This document shows, piece after piece, positions 12,731 to 27,000 of a stretch of DNA of 64,000 nucleotides. The notes under the pieces were generated by a model, which was not told where the DNA came from, made no database searches, and saw only the letters and a program-made list of their open reading frames with translations. Position numbers and translations under genes: made by a program. This stretch comes from Strigamia acuminata (Eukaryota > Arthropoda > Chilopoda > Geophilomorpha > Linotaeniidae): positions 8,804,001-8,868,000 of the forward strand of contig OX442316.1 in the NCBI GenBank assembly GCA_949358305.1, given 5' to 3'. Every line of letters begins with the position of its first letter. Position 1 is the stretch's first letter.

Positions 12731-15700
12731 TAAACTAGATTGTTATTAAAAGCAATTAAACTCGTTTATTTCATTCCCTAATTCAACCCATCAAGAAATG
12801 TTGAACCTGAAGCCCAGCAGTCGACGTGACTGAAATTATTGTCATTCCAGAACAACAGTTAATAATGACCTAAAAGGACAAGTCTAACAATACATATCAA
12901 ACCAACCCGAGATTTTTGGAATGCACCGACTCAAACACGCTGCTGCTCAAACTCAACCATTCAGTCACGATCTCAAACATATTTAAGCCTATTACTAACA
13001 ACACCATTCTGTTTTATAAACGGAAGAAAAAAAATTTGTTTGGATAAGGAATCCAACAAATAAGTTGAAAACAATGAATTCCGGGTTATGGTCACTGGTA
13101 TCACTACATTTTTCACGCAACAAAAATATATTTTACAATACATTCCAAAGAGTATATACAGCATATAATACAAGCATATTATTTCGTATTTCATAACACA
13201 ATTGAAAAATGTATTTCAAAATGCATTCATGCTTGGCAAAAAATAATATTGGGAATGCATTTCGTAATACGTTTTATAAAATGTGTTACGATTTGCAAAC
13301 CAATAACATGCAAAAATGTATTATAAAAAGTACTCTCGTAAAACCCAAGGCATTTCAAAATATATTTTCTACGTAGGTATTATATTTAACCATATGGGTT
13401 CCTTTTTAAATTTTAAAGTTGAAGCTTTTAAGACTGTTGAAATATCTGAAGTGTGCAAAGTTGTGAATGTACTGGCTTTAATTTAAGATGAATAAAAACT
13501 GATTTATTCTCGGCTTTAATTTTAGAATCCAGCAAATGCAACGTTTAAAATGTACTAATTTTATTGCTTACTGAGTCAATGGAAGTGAAATGTGAATTTT
13601 ATTATTCATTATTTTTACAATCCATTTACAGCTGATTGCTGCCAAAATGCGTGCCAATAAATAAAGTAGCAATGACACAGTAATATCAAAGATTCCATTT
13701 AATTGTTTGCTAAAGCTTTCGAATTATTTATTCCCTTTCAAACACATTCTGCACTCAGCTCCCCGGCTAAATCACAATAAACAACATTTAACATTTAGTT
13801 TTTAATTAATATCAAAGTTTTTTCTCAATTCAACCCAAACTTTCATGTTAGCAATAAAAACAAAGCCATTCACTGTCAATAAAAGTCTTCTCTTCAGTTT
13901 GGCTTTCAATACATAGAGTAATCTGCCTGTTTTCTCTCACTTTTTACCAGCCCTCTTTTTACACCTAGTAAAAACAAGCCATCAGATCTTTTTCTACATT
14001 ACTGCTCACGTATCCATAAGCCACCTAAGCCGTCTTTTCATGTGTGGTGCCTTAGCAGTACCACGTTCAATACATAGCCTATCAGGTAACTTGCGATGCA
14101 CCTATCTTTTTCGGTTGTTCTACCTGCAATTCCCAGGTGAATTGCTTTCTTCAGATGAGAATTCCACCTGAGAACAAGCTGCACTTTGATCTCACAAAAA
14201 AAGTTAGTTTACAATCTCAACCATACTTCAGTCAAAATGGTGGCAGCGTGGCATTGGTCCAGAGACTCCAGACAAACGTAGCGTGAGCAAATGAAGAAGG
14301 GGAAGGAAAGAACTCGTGAAAACCAACTTTCACAAATCGTTTTGGCATTGAGTGCGTTTTCTTTAAGACGGATGAGAGGAGCAATTTCCAAGTTAATTTA
14401 TTTTCTAGTACCACAGGCTAGACGCAACTCTGTGTTTTAATTGAATTTTGTGGAAACCTCGTGGGATTGATCGAATGGATAGTCAAATACAACTTTTGCT
14501 TGTTTGTTGCATTTGTTTTTCATTATCGCGAGGCCCTTCCTTATATGAGAAAATAAATAATTGCTACATGCGTTAAGAGGATGAAAAATCAATTAGAGTA
14601 AAAGTTCCTAAGACCAATAAGTATCTAAGACGATTATTGATAAGTAGTCTTCTCTTGTTAACTCTCTATCTCATTTCCTATTTTATAAATGGGATGCAAC
14701 AATTAGTTTTGAGCTTGCGCAGGTACACTTTTTCCCTTCTTCAATAAGTCAGTAATGACCCAATTTATTTCACGATAAATTGAAGCAAAAAAAAGTAAAA
14801 TAAAAAAAAACATATATAAAAAAAAACACAAACTAAAAAGGAAATGATAGCAGGGTAAAAAAAAGTTATACATATATCACTATCTGCAAAAGCAATACAA
14901 TCAGCTTGGCAGCTAACAAATTGGTTGGCAAAAAGAGGTTATACAATCTAAAAATTTATCTACGACAAAATAATAAAAAAAAATTAAAAGGAAAAAAAAA
15001 ATGCTATTAGGCTAAAGAGTGACACCACTTCAATCATTTCACGACAAAAAAATCTGCCGAAAAGCTTTGTTGGCTCGATTAAAAAAAAAATTGCGAGTTT
15101 ACAAACCAAAATCGGCGAGAATAAAATCCAAATAATCCAACATTTAATTCTAAACCACTTAAGGTGATTGTTTGTGTCATTTGCCATTATATAAATCACA
15201 AACATCATTTTTTGTTGTTTAGAAAACAAAATTGCATTTAAAAACAGGCAATAAGTCACAAAACCGACAATTATTAAACAACTAACATCAACACAGCCTT
15301 TGTTTGTACGTCTTAACACTGAATGTATTTATAAGAATAAACACAATAGCTGCGAGATTGTCCTCCATTCAGTTAATGTCACATCATTAGACATTTTTGT
15401 TCAGTCATCTGTGATTCACGACGTGTCTAATGACAGTTTCTTCATTCAATCTGGATGCGAGCACGGTGCACTTTTAACATGTTGTGCGCCATAAACAATT
15501 TCGGGAGAACTAATTAGGTCGGCGGCAACGTCTTCTTTTTGTTTTCATTTGAGAAAAGGTACTATCATAACTGTACACAAAAGCAGTGCATTTATTGTTT
15601 TCACTCGTTTCAACAAATTAGATTTTTTCCCCCCCTCTGTGGATGAAATGCTCAGGACACGACATTAACAAAAAGGTTGCAAGAAAATTTGATAAAACTT

Positions 15701-16600
15701 TTACAAGCACAAATGGTATTGTTTTCATCGTATCAAAAAAAATCAATTTAAAATTCATACACAATAAATGTCAGCAGTTTTATTTGCCTTGTCCGGAATA
15801 AATTTTAAATCAACTCGACTAATTAAATAAAACCGACAAAAATAAAAGTTTGGCATAGCAACCAAAGAACGTCCAATGTGTTTACCTAAGTGAATAATGT
15901 ATCAAAAACATGCGAAAGGCAGGAATACAAATCCCTAAATCCAACGACCTGCACATAAATTAGACGGTATGCAATAAAAATTCTCTGCCACTGCTACTTT
16001 ATGTCAACGCTAATTATTCCAACCATTGATTAATGTCACTTACTCAACATGAGTTTTCTCGTTACGTCGACATAATTATGCGAGAGTCATGCCCTATGTA
16101 ACTAATGCTACTATAAAGAATACGTTATGATTCTAATTGTGTTCTAAAACAGTGGAACAAAATTCCTTAAACCCCCGCACGGATTGCAGTTTACACTTAA
16201 ATATTTCAACATGTCCCCAGTTTTATTTCTCTTTTCTTTTGTTCACTAAATTCCGGTTTCAAATCTCCCTTGTAAAAATGATATTATTTTTTAAAGGAAT
16301 TGTGACATGATAAAAAAAAAATTTTTTTTACGATCCTTAGAAAATGACACGAGATTTTCCAAAAATTGTAATAAATTGTAATTTGTTTTTTATGTTTAAA
16401 AGATATTTCATATTTTGTGCGGTGATGCTTCACTGCAAGCACTAAAAGCAGAAAACAGGTAATGACGTCAGTGGTGGCGTTAAATCATTCTAGTTGCCAA
16501 GGTTTTTTCAAAATCTCGTCGAAACAAATTTTTTGCTCCTTTGGTCATTTTGTGTAATTGCTACACAAATTGATCAAAAAATTTTATTCGCAAAAACATT
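12731..16600. other. Non-coding, AT-rich
   Basis: Includes the motif cluster at 13,100-13,380 and A-rich runs near 14,790-15,090. There is also a 10-bp inverted pair CATTAGACA/TGTCTAATG about 15,386-15,432. No gene seen. Confidence 0.5.
13100..13380. repeat. Cluster of AAATGCATT/AATACATT motifs
   Basis: Variants of AATGCATTT, AATACATT and TGTATT recur about nine times on both strands in 280 bp, for example CAATACATTCC, AAATGCATTC and GGAATGCATTTCG. Boundaries are unclear. It looks like another short element built from one motif. Confidence 0.35.
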
Positions 16601-17394
16601 AGGCGCGTTCAAAGTTTTGGTTTACACCATTTATAAAAATGACCGAAATAGTACGAAAAGTAGTACGAATAAAGCAGTGTTTGCATTGTTGGCATCCATT
16701 TTTAAATACTGTAAAATAAATTATAGGATATTTTCTGGATACTTTTCTGCCCACTTTTCTGCCAGATGGGAACCAACAGCAGAAAAGTTAAATCTTCTGC
16801 CCTGAAAATTTTCTGCTGACAGAATTCAGTCGAGTGGGAACCTAGCATTATTGAAAAGTCTGATCCGTCAATCTAACGTTCGAGGTGGCCATTTTGAATT
16901 TGATTGTAAACACCAAAACCCGGCATACACCCATTCATAAACTAGTCACAGTTTTGGTTTTTGTGGTTTTAGACTTCTAAACCTGATGTTTAAAAAGTCT
17001 AATAAAACGATCACGTCCGTCTGTCCGCATCAACAACTCAAAAACAAAGGCAACTAAAGCCAACGGGCAACTGCAATGAACTCAGCATACCTATATTAGG
17101 ATCCTAAGGTGTTTTCGTACTTCTCCGACCTCCGGTTTAATTAAAAAAACCGGTTTTAGTACACTTCTAGCCGTCTATTCCATACAAATTACGGAAATGA
17201 CGTAATATCACATCATCGCGCTTTTGCGACTTCGTTCTTCTATATCGCACATTTGCAACGAGTTAAATCTCGTAATTTCACGTCCATGCATTACAGATGT
17301 TTACTTGTTTGGTGATAGTTTTTGGCTGGATTTGATGTCATTCCGTTTATACAAACGGCAAAAACCGTAAAAACCAAAACTCTGAACGCGTCTA
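16601..17394 (-). mobile_element. Dispersed element family, copy C with inverted ends
   Basis: Begins AGGCGCGTTCAAAGTTTTGG and ends with its near inverse (CCAAAACTCTGAACGCGTCT). From 16,851 it is the reverse complement of the middle of copies A and B. That stretch is interrupted at about 16,985-17,320 by unrelated sequence, probably a nested insertion. ATT flanks both ends and could be a target-site duplication. No transposase frame. Confidence 0.6.
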
Positions 17395-19481
17395 TTATTT
17401 TATAAGTTCATCTGTAAAAAGAAAAGGTACCGGTAAATGAGTTTATTTTCCATGACCACAACAACATAAACAATTTATAAATTCAATTAAAAGACACCTA
17501 ACACACAAATCTACAAACCACGGGTTAAAAACGTTTCCATTGTGTTTCCATTTTCGAAATTGAAATTGATAAAAGATTCACCGACTACAAGACATGACCT
17601 TAAATTTAATTTTGTTTTTGAAGTGTGAATGAAGATAAGAAATCAATTAATTAAAAAACAAATGTTTCAGCATCGGATTTTATGCTGGATTTCATTTTCC
17701 TAAGAGAAATATCTCTCACTAATTGCAATTATACGTGCACGTGCCCTAGAAAAGAGGTTTAAAAACCTGAGTTTTGCAATCCTAGCGCCAACTTTGATGG
17801 AAACCTCTTAGCTTCGTTAGAGTTAAATCTCTCTCTCTTGAAAATTGCATCTGATTTATTTTTCCTTTGAAATCGAGATCGCGAGAAAAAAAAACACTAA
17901 ACATTAAATAAACAAAACTAACATCCAAAAAAATAATAATAATACAAAAAGAAAACATTAAACCTAATTAGACTTGTCCAATATTCCCAAATTTTCTATC
18001 CCTCTTTCACGGTTGCAACTTTAACTATACACATTTTGTTTCAAAATTAATAATAAAATAGTTATTGATAAAAGAATTTACCATTGTCTGCAATAACATT
18101 TTTTAATCAACATTAAATAAAAATTTAATACTCTGAAAGAGAAAAAGTAATGAACGAGTGCAGGTGGTGCAAGTGTGAGATGATTGCACCTCAAAATGCT
18201 TCATTTCAATTGATTTTTTTTGCCACTCTACTTTTCGTCATGAAGTTTTTATGTTGTGAATAAAAGATCACTTAAAACTACACCAAGACATGCAAAAAAA
18301 AAAACTTACAACCGAAACCAATTTCAATTTCTTTTTTGTCATTCGTAAAATCACTTGAAAATTCACTCAGCTGTGCAAAATCTAAACAAACACACCTTTC
18401 GCTGTACACATGAATCAATAAAACCCGGTTCGATTCGATTAGTAATGTGTGTATTTGGCAAGCACACTCATACAAGTCAAGTCATGTCGAACACCTCTCA
18501 TGAGACACAACAATAAATAAGCCAACAATCAAGCCATTTGCTTGAACATTCATTCCCTAATTAACAAGCAAAAAAATTCTCCACACCATGAAATCCAAGG
18601 GACATTTAAACAAATTTCAAATAAAATCAGTTCAGACCTTGTTAACTAGTTCCGAGACTTTTCATTAACTAACAATCGAGAAAAATCTGCTAATTATCAT
18701 GATTGTAAATAAAAGTTATTTCATGGCTATGAATCTATCATCCAATGCTTAATTGCTTAACGTTTTAAAATTTACCTGCTAAAGGGAATCGAGTGTCAAT
18801 AAACACTTCAACATGAACTTTCAAATAATTAACTGGAAAAGAACTAAATTTGACCGATTTTATACATAAACATTGGATTAAAATTTAACCATCTTTCTAA
18901 TGAAGGTATTCAAATAAAGACCCAAAGCGTCATCATCCTTGTCAATCAAATCAGCTATTCATTTATTTTTAATTAACCTATGGAACTTCGAATAATCTGT
19001 GGTTTGCTGTTGAAGTACCTTCAAGACCTATAATTAGATTCCAAATCCAGACTGTTTTCTTTTCAAGCGTATTAAGATTTGTTGTTAATTGTGTCCTGCA
19101 GTTATTTCAAAATTATCTTAAACTGTCAACATTTGATGAAAAATAACCTCTCATACAATAAATGTATAGTAATTGTTTGCAGTGAACCAACTGGGTTTGG
19201 CAAAGAATTTGTATAATACATACGGTACTGTATAGCATCTAAGACGATTAATACGGGACTTCCCATCTGCCATTTTTAGGTAAACATATAGACACCATCT
19301 GTTGTTGCAATATTATAACATTGTGGCCAAATGAGGGTCACCATCAGTGCAGGCGAAAACCCATTATTCGGAATTTTGTTATACTTGTCCGCAAAATGAC
19401 GTCATTTTGCTGCAATCTGGCTAAAGGTGGTGCCACAACTACAAGAAAAAATCGCTTTATCGTCCTAGATAATGTTCATGT
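17395..19481. other. Non-coding, AT-rich
   Basis: No frame, repeat or RNA recognised. Confidence 0.5.
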
Positions 19482-19632
19482 CTATACTCTTTCCACACTC
19501 AAGGTTGACCCTGGAAGCTGGGCTCCCATTGGCCTACTTAGAACTGCAATGTAACTATATAGCATTGCAGTTCTAAGTAGGCCAATGGGAGCCCAGCTTC
19601 CAGGGTCAACCTTGAGTGTGGAAAGAGTATAG
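19482..19632. repeat. Perfect 70-bp inverted repeat with an 11-nt spacer
   Basis: The left arm 19,482-19,551 and the right arm 19,563-19,632 are exact reverse complements over all 70 bases. The spacer TAACTATATAG separates them. The arms are GC-richer than the flanks. Confidence 0.97.
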
Positions 19633-20880
19633 AAAAGTCACGGTCTCCGTTTGAAAAGACGAAATAGCTCGGACTCCGAATGGATCTAAGTTCGTTTCAT
19701 TTAATCAACCAGAAATTTGTGAGGCGGGACATAAAGACCACGAATTTTCTATATAAATATGCATTACCATAAAGTTCGTGCATTGAAAAAAATTAAATAT
19801 GTAGTACTGAGTACTCGGCTTTATGAAAAGCTTTAAAGCGACCATCAGGAAAGGCTTAGCACAAACAAAATGCAAAGTTTGTGCTACTGAATATTAAATG
19901 CAAAACCCACAATTAATTTCCCCTTCCCCATTACCATTTGTAAATTATCACATATCAAAAGCTTTACTCAGAGAGAATGTCAGCCCCTTTATCTCATTTT
20001 GCACATGTATTGGTGTTCGGACGAGATTTGGACGGTATGATGTCGACCACCTTGCAAACCCCCATGTGCAATTTGCCATTAGGATGATTATGACTCTGGG
20101 GAGAAAGTGAAATTACCGGGTGTTTGCATAAGGCAAAGTGTTGATTGGTTGAATGGCTGCCTCGTGGTGACTTAGAATGATGGGATTGGTTTAAATTGTT
20201 GTCTTAAGTAATTATACGATGCTTGTAATATGGGGTAGCGCCATCCAACAAATTCCCCCTCCACCTCTATCTATAAAATCTTTCCCATTTTGGAAGCTAA
20301 TTATTTGTTGAACGCGGCAAAATGCATTCGAGGGACTGCTTATATCGGCTTCATCGTCATACGTGAAAAAAGCTGAATTATTTTTTTAATGAATAAAAAT
20401 TCTCGTCACATTCTTTTTCTCCCCGAAGAGACCTACAAAGATTAAAGATTAGTCCGTTTATTTTGGCAATGTTTCAGGTTTTAAATGTTTTTAACTACTC
20501 GGTATACGACTCCAACCACACGTGTTTTGTTTCATTAAATCGATAGATTATCAATAAAGGTGTATTATTCAAGTATGCTATTCATAATATATTGTGGTTC
20601 AGTTAATATGCAAGTACCCTTATCGATTAATTCATAAAATAACATTAATAGAATAACAGTCACATACCTTTGCGGTTGCCGTTCGCTCAACCGCCATTTT
20701 GTCACGTGATATGACGAAGCTACGGAGGCCGACAATTTTGTAGGAACAGAACACATTTACTCGCGCAAAAGTTATATTTCGTTTTTTCAGAGTAACCAAT
20801 AGAATTTGGCTTTTCAAAACGTTTTTAAAATTTCATATTCTACAAAAATCCAGAAATATTCTACAAACCATTGAGATTTA
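19633..20880. other. Non-coding
   Basis: Slightly GC-richer patches near 20,000-20,300; no exon with splice sites found. Confidence 0.5.
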
Positions 20881-21003
20881 ATGACATCAGCATTGAACAA
20901 GTCTCCTGGCCACAATCTGTGCTCTTGACTCTGGAAAGTGTGGTCAACTTTCTTCCCTTGACCACACTATCCAAACAACAGACTCGGCCAATTCTGATGT
21001 CAT
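20881..21003. repeat. Nested inverted repeat, about 120 bp
   Basis: The outer arms ATGACATCAG and CTGATGTCAT are perfect. An inner pair, AGTGTGGTCAA (20,937) and TTGACCACACT (20,958), is also perfect. The sequence between is GC-richer than the flanks. A small foldback element or a structured site. Confidence 0.5.
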
Positions 21004-24000
21004 TTTATGCCCCTCCTGGAAACAAACTTTAAACAAGTGAACTGAAGAGTGAAGAGAAGTTTTTTTGGCCAACACAAATTGCGAAGGTAAGCGGTATGAT
21101 GATACGATTGGTAATGTACTATAGTTTACTTTTTTTAAATTAATGCTAAATGCGGGAGATGCGGAAAGTAATTATAGATTTTAGTTTGCTTGCTGTCAAG
21201 CACCTAATTAATTAGATTGTATTCCTTTAAATCATGTTCTAATTGAGCTCATACCATAATACAAAAATAGTCCTGCATTTGATGAAAAGGCAATAAACAG
21301 GAAAAAGATATGTTGCTTTTTTATTTACTTCCCTTTCCATTTTTTTTGTGTTATTTGGCTGAAAGTTGGTGGGAACTAAACTAAAACTTTATCAACATCA
21401 GACATCAGCAATAACAGATCAAAAGTAAGGAGAGAAAAGAGCAAAGAACGAATCCTGCCATTAACAGAAAGAAAGTGGAGCCTTAGAAAAAGAAGAGCAC
21501 CATCTTATTGCAATAGTGGAAATGACAACCATGGAAATGGCTTAGCAACAGTTCTTGTAAAAAAAAAAAGACAAACTATCCTCGGTTCGCGGTTATTGGC
21601 CTCACTTACAGTAATTTATTTGGATTGTAATTAGAGATAAATCAAAGTGAAATCTCGGTGAGTGATAGAAGAAGCTTTGTAGTTGTGTTACAGGGCCACG
21701 AAGCTGCTGGTGTTCTTGGGGTTCTCCAGTCATTGAGATGCAAATGTAGCATTTGTTGTCGGTCACACAACACACTAATCTATTTCATGGATCTCTGCTG
21801 GGCATTTCTCTTTGAGATTAAGAGATATAATGCAAATTTTATTTACAGAATGACAAGCACAAACAAGCAATGCTTATTTATTATGCAACAAAAATTTTGT
21901 ATTCATGAAAAAACTGATGATGCTGTGATTGTGTAAACAAAATGTGTGAATTGTATTTTTTACCTTCTTTTCTTTTTTTCTTTTTCATAATCATGTAACC
22001 GTTTAGTCGGAGTAAGGAACATTTTAAAAGAGAAAAAGAAAATACTTTTTTGGTTTAGTTAATACAAAACTGCTGGTAAATATGTTTAAAACAACAAACG
22101 ATAGAACTTATAAACTGATAGTTGTCATCGTGAAAAAGGTAAACTAAATAAAATCAAAACTAATGTATATTTTGTTGAATTTTAAAAGGAAAAAATAGGG
22201 CTCAATTATTTAATGCTGTTGAAGTTGAAGTCGATATGTTTGTTTCATTTTTATTTATTATTTAGTTAGTTTTAAAAAAAGAAAAAACTCAATGAAATAT
22301 TCTCATGAGAAACAGATTTAAGACTTGTGTGGCGTTGGCTGGTTTAATAGGCACTGCTATCAGATGTGGGGACTTTCATCCATCTAAGCAACTTAGGATG
22401 GTACATAAATTTAAGACATGCGGCCATAAAGTGTGCTGGTATATAGGAGATGACGAAGGAAGAGAGGCACATTTGCGTAAAAGCCATTTTTGCAGTGGTT
22501 TGTTTATAATCACAAAACTAACAGCTTTAAGTAGGCTTACAAATAAATCTTACAAATACCAATGCTAAATATGGTTCTAATTAATTCAAAAAGCTAAATT
22601 TTAAGCTAGCGTAAAGTAAATTAAATTGCGTGTGTATAAAATTATGAAAATTCTACTTTTAGCTAAATGAGGCTTCAAGAGTCAGCTGGGCGGAAAAATG
22701 ATGAAATGCCAATTGAAACTGAACAACGTTGTTTCTTACAGTTGAAAAAAAATTTATTGTCACTGGAGACATTTTTACGAGCAATAAAAATATAAATCCC
22801 GATACACTTAATCATTTTAACAGCATTTCATTTGTTATTTCACAATATTGTCAATCAAAATTCTAAAAATTTTATATATAAACTAATAATTTTAAACTAA
22901 TTATTTTGATATAGAATTTCCGAGTTTCCAACAACAAGACATGGAAATATATGCCTCATTAATCTGATCACATGGGTTTAATTTGAAACACGGATTGGCT
23001 ACTTGGATTACAGTTGGGCGCTACAGGATCCCCTCATTAAAAGAGTCGAATTGATGCAGTCACTCGTAATGCGCAGAAAAACACAAAGAAATTTCTGTTG
23101 GCGGATAAGAAAGATAAAAGTCGATACAAACGGATAAAGAAAATAATGTTCGCCGCGTTGGGCCTATAAATCTATATCGGTCCCCCGTTGTTCACTGTTG
23201 ACACCAGTTTTTCCTGTGTCACGTCTGTGGCCATCCAAATGCATCTGCACTATTCTGAAACTCGTCTTTTAATGTCTGCCGAGGTTTCAATTTCTCCGTC
23301 CGTCTTTTGCTAGTAAGGATGGATGGCACCCGAAGGATGGAATCAATTTTCATCTAAAGCCAAACAAGCAAACAACTGCAACTGCTGCAAGCCAAAACTT
23401 GCCCCCAACTGATAAATTCTATTAATACAAAACTCGAAGAGTTGTATTAAGATTGCTGCACTAAGTTTTCAAGCTGAAGGTTAAATTGCGTTTTATTTTT
23501 TCTGCTTTTACTGTCACAATTTGCCACAAGAAGGGAAAACTATTACAGTTTTACTAATAATTCATGTGCAAAGCAACATGTGTGTTTTTTTTAATACGAG
23601 TACTGTATTCTTAAAATGTTGGAGGAGTGAGAGGAGTACATGGTTTTTCCATAAACTTGCAATCTAAAATTGTTGTAAAAATAGAAATGGGAAATGAATA
23701 ATAACGAATCGATAGAAAGGCAAACTAAAGCTTTCAAGTTTTGAAAATGTAAAAAAACCATAATTACGACTGTATAGTATTTCAAAACATATTCATTTTT
23801 CAATATTTTCATGTCTACTTTTATTTATTGCGTAAATTCACGTTTAAAAATCAAACGGTACCTGAGCAGAAAATGGTTAACCGATAATGAGACAAAAATG
23901 GCAATTTCTTTTTCTTCCATAGAAAAAAGATAGCAAAAGTCTTTGGGGAGACTAGACTGATTATTGTTGGTTCTGTTCGGAGGAGTCAGTAGGAAAGGAA

Positions 24001-27000
24001 GAATTAATTAGGCGGCAAAAGGGATTGGAGTGTCCTCTCACTAATGACCCCCTTTCTGTGTTAATCCAGTGAGGAAGCCATCCGGACAACAGTCTGTACC
24101 TATTTTCTGCAAGAATCAGGTGGCTGGTCAAAGTCTCAAAGATAATTTAACACGTAAAGCGAAACTTGTGTAACTTTTTGAGACGTCGCCCCAAATGATA
24201 AGGCTTGTGACCAAGCATATAGTACAATCAGACAAGATGTCACAGATGTCTCAGTATACTGGAAAGCGTTAGCAAAAGACACGAAGCGACTTGCTCAATG
24301 ACAGTGATGTGCAACTGGCATCACATTAGCATTCAACACACGAAAGACATGGTGACAAATTGAAGTCACTTGGTTAGTCTTTGTCTAACATTCACATTTG
24401 GGGTTAATCTACTGTAAATTTTACATGTTGAATAGTTGAAATTGTTCCAAGTTGAAAGTTTGACTCTATTTTTTAGTCACCCCGCCCCCTGCCTCACTTC
24501 ATTTCCATTTTTAAATTATATATTTTTCAATTTAGAGTCTCAACGTTCCATTTCTATGGAAATGAAGATCAGAATTACATTAGTAGTGCCGAAGCATATC
24601 TGCCGAATAGATAATTTATTCGTCTTAAAAAGAAAACGTAAGCAATAATCAAGAAAACACTTATTTTTACAGTCCAACGCCCCGTCACGCGAATTATCAC
24701 GGCTGTAACCACAAAAGGATGCAAAAACCGAAACCATTTATCGATGTAAATTCTAAATTGTAGTGTGGTATGAACATAAAAGTAATTCACATAATTCCAT
24801 TTGGGCTAGGGATGTAATGTTAGGAGGGTGTGAATAGGGTGCAGATGGAAATTTTTTTATGTTTGGTGGATAATATCTAATTTACAAAACACGTGGCAAA
24901 ATTTCAACAGTAAAGAGGGAAGGTGAATAAGGGTGTGTGTGGGTGTGTATATGCATACAAAATGCGGGAGTATGCATACGTGCAGCACCCGAAATGTCGC
25001 TCGATCTCAGTCAGGTTTCCGCCTGATTTGATAGTGTAATTGCTACGAGACTAAAGTGGAGAGCGAGGTTGTTCTAGATATACGAGAAAAAACGACAAGG
25101 TGGAATTGGATGAGAGGGTTTGTGCGAGTAAAAATAATATCAAGATAATATTCAGAAAAACAAGTAATGAGATATATGCAAACATTGCATTTGTTTGTTT
25201 AAAAAAAAAGTCTTCCAATATGGGAAATTTATTTTTAAATATTTCATTTGCAATTCAAATTATTAGCTGGGTAAAATTTTATTTCAATGTAGAATATTTT
25301 GTTGAATGTCTGGGATAAATGTGCTCTTTTTTAATCTATTGCTCGTGTTTAGCAAAATGAAAGCAAAGTTTAAAATTAAACCGTTTTAATTATTATTATT
25401 TGTTATCAAATCGATTAGCTGTTTTATTTTAATTATCTCAATTGATATTAATTATCTTCTTTGGGGGTTTTAATGATCTGTATTTTTATTTTTATCATTT
25501 TTTCAGGCAAAGTAATCAGTGGAGCATGTTGCTGAAATTTGCCGGGCTGTTGAATGTGCTCGACTCATGTTGATTTGATTAGAAATGAGGCAAGTAGTGC
25601 GTTCTCTGAAAAGATGCAGATTTATTTCAATTATAGAATTTTTTCCCCCCATAGTCGTACTTTACACACAAAAAAAAGCGATGAAAACATGAAACCTCAG
25701 TAATCTAGCAAAACCTGATTTATTCTTTTCATTTTTAAAGTGGGTAGTGAAAAAAGATTAAAGTTTAACAATTTAGAATTTGATGAAATATGAAATTCTT
25801 TTCAATTGCCAAAGTGAAAAAGAAATGTAGCTCAAAGGTATTTCCCGCCATGTCAAACTGCCAGTTAAGGACAACAAAGTAAGACACAAGACGGAAGTTG
25901 ATAGCAGAGTGAAGAGTCACAGCGCCATTTAAATAGAAGATGAGAACATCTTATGGGCATCAGTGGAAACTAGAAATGGCTCCATTGTTTGTTTGGATTG
26001 GAATTCATCCAATTTGAAACGACAAAATAAAAAAAATAAAAAACTTGCAAATATTGTATGAAATTTATAAATAAAATACATTTGGACATATTTGTATGTC
26101 ATTGAAGTACACATGTAATATTTCCATCACAACGGATAGATCAATAATGCTCACATTCTCAATTATTTATAGAGAACTTGTATATTTTTTATAGTCGTTT
26201 CAATTTATCAAAGAACAAATATTTCTGTTCCCTGTCAATATTCATTCCATTAGTTTTTATTATTCAAATTTTTCTTTTCTTGTTTATGCGTACAAATATT
26301 TTAATATGCTTTGAAATAAAAAATACTTCTGAGGCAAGGTGCACGACACTGATAAATGTTTATAGGCATTACTTAATGTGCGTGAAATTCAACTGCGTTG
26401 ACTTTTAAGAATTTCAATACGTTCTTTCCTACAGGGAATATCGTTACTTATCGGCATATACCCGTGAAAGGGTCCCGATAAGCGTTCTTGCATGCACAAT
26501 CGTGACCAGTAGGCAATGCTGTTGGATAATGATACTGGGGCAAAGTACTAGTATTTCTAAGATTTTATTTTCAAGTATTAAGAAAAATCAATTGAAATAT
26601 TATATATTAGCTGAAGTGAAAGTAAGTTAAAAGATAAAGGTTAATTAAACAGACAGACTTGCAAAATTAAAGCCAACTAATTAAGATGGCACAAACAACA
26701 CTGCAAAAGCGCCAGAACGAAAAGTAAATAAACAAATGACGCTTCTGCTTCTTTGTCAAGTCTTCGTGTGGCCACATGTTCAGACTCGTTCCTCTTCTCC
26801 TAACCATATTTATATTTCTATACAGCAATTATTGTAGTTTATGTTTATTTTACGAGTATTTTTAATTTGCTGTTAAATGCAGCTTTAACAGTTTAAGTAC
26901 GGGGTTTCACTGAGTTATACACATTCAATACTTTCATGAAAAAGTAAAGAAAAAAATGTGCATAATTTCTGCTATCTTATAGACTAAAGGCGTAAAATAT

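Noticed and set aside
23160-23200. TATAAA with a downstream TTCACTG as a core promoter
   Set aside because: No gene or open frame follows on the plus strand; such matches are expected by chance in AT-rich DNA.
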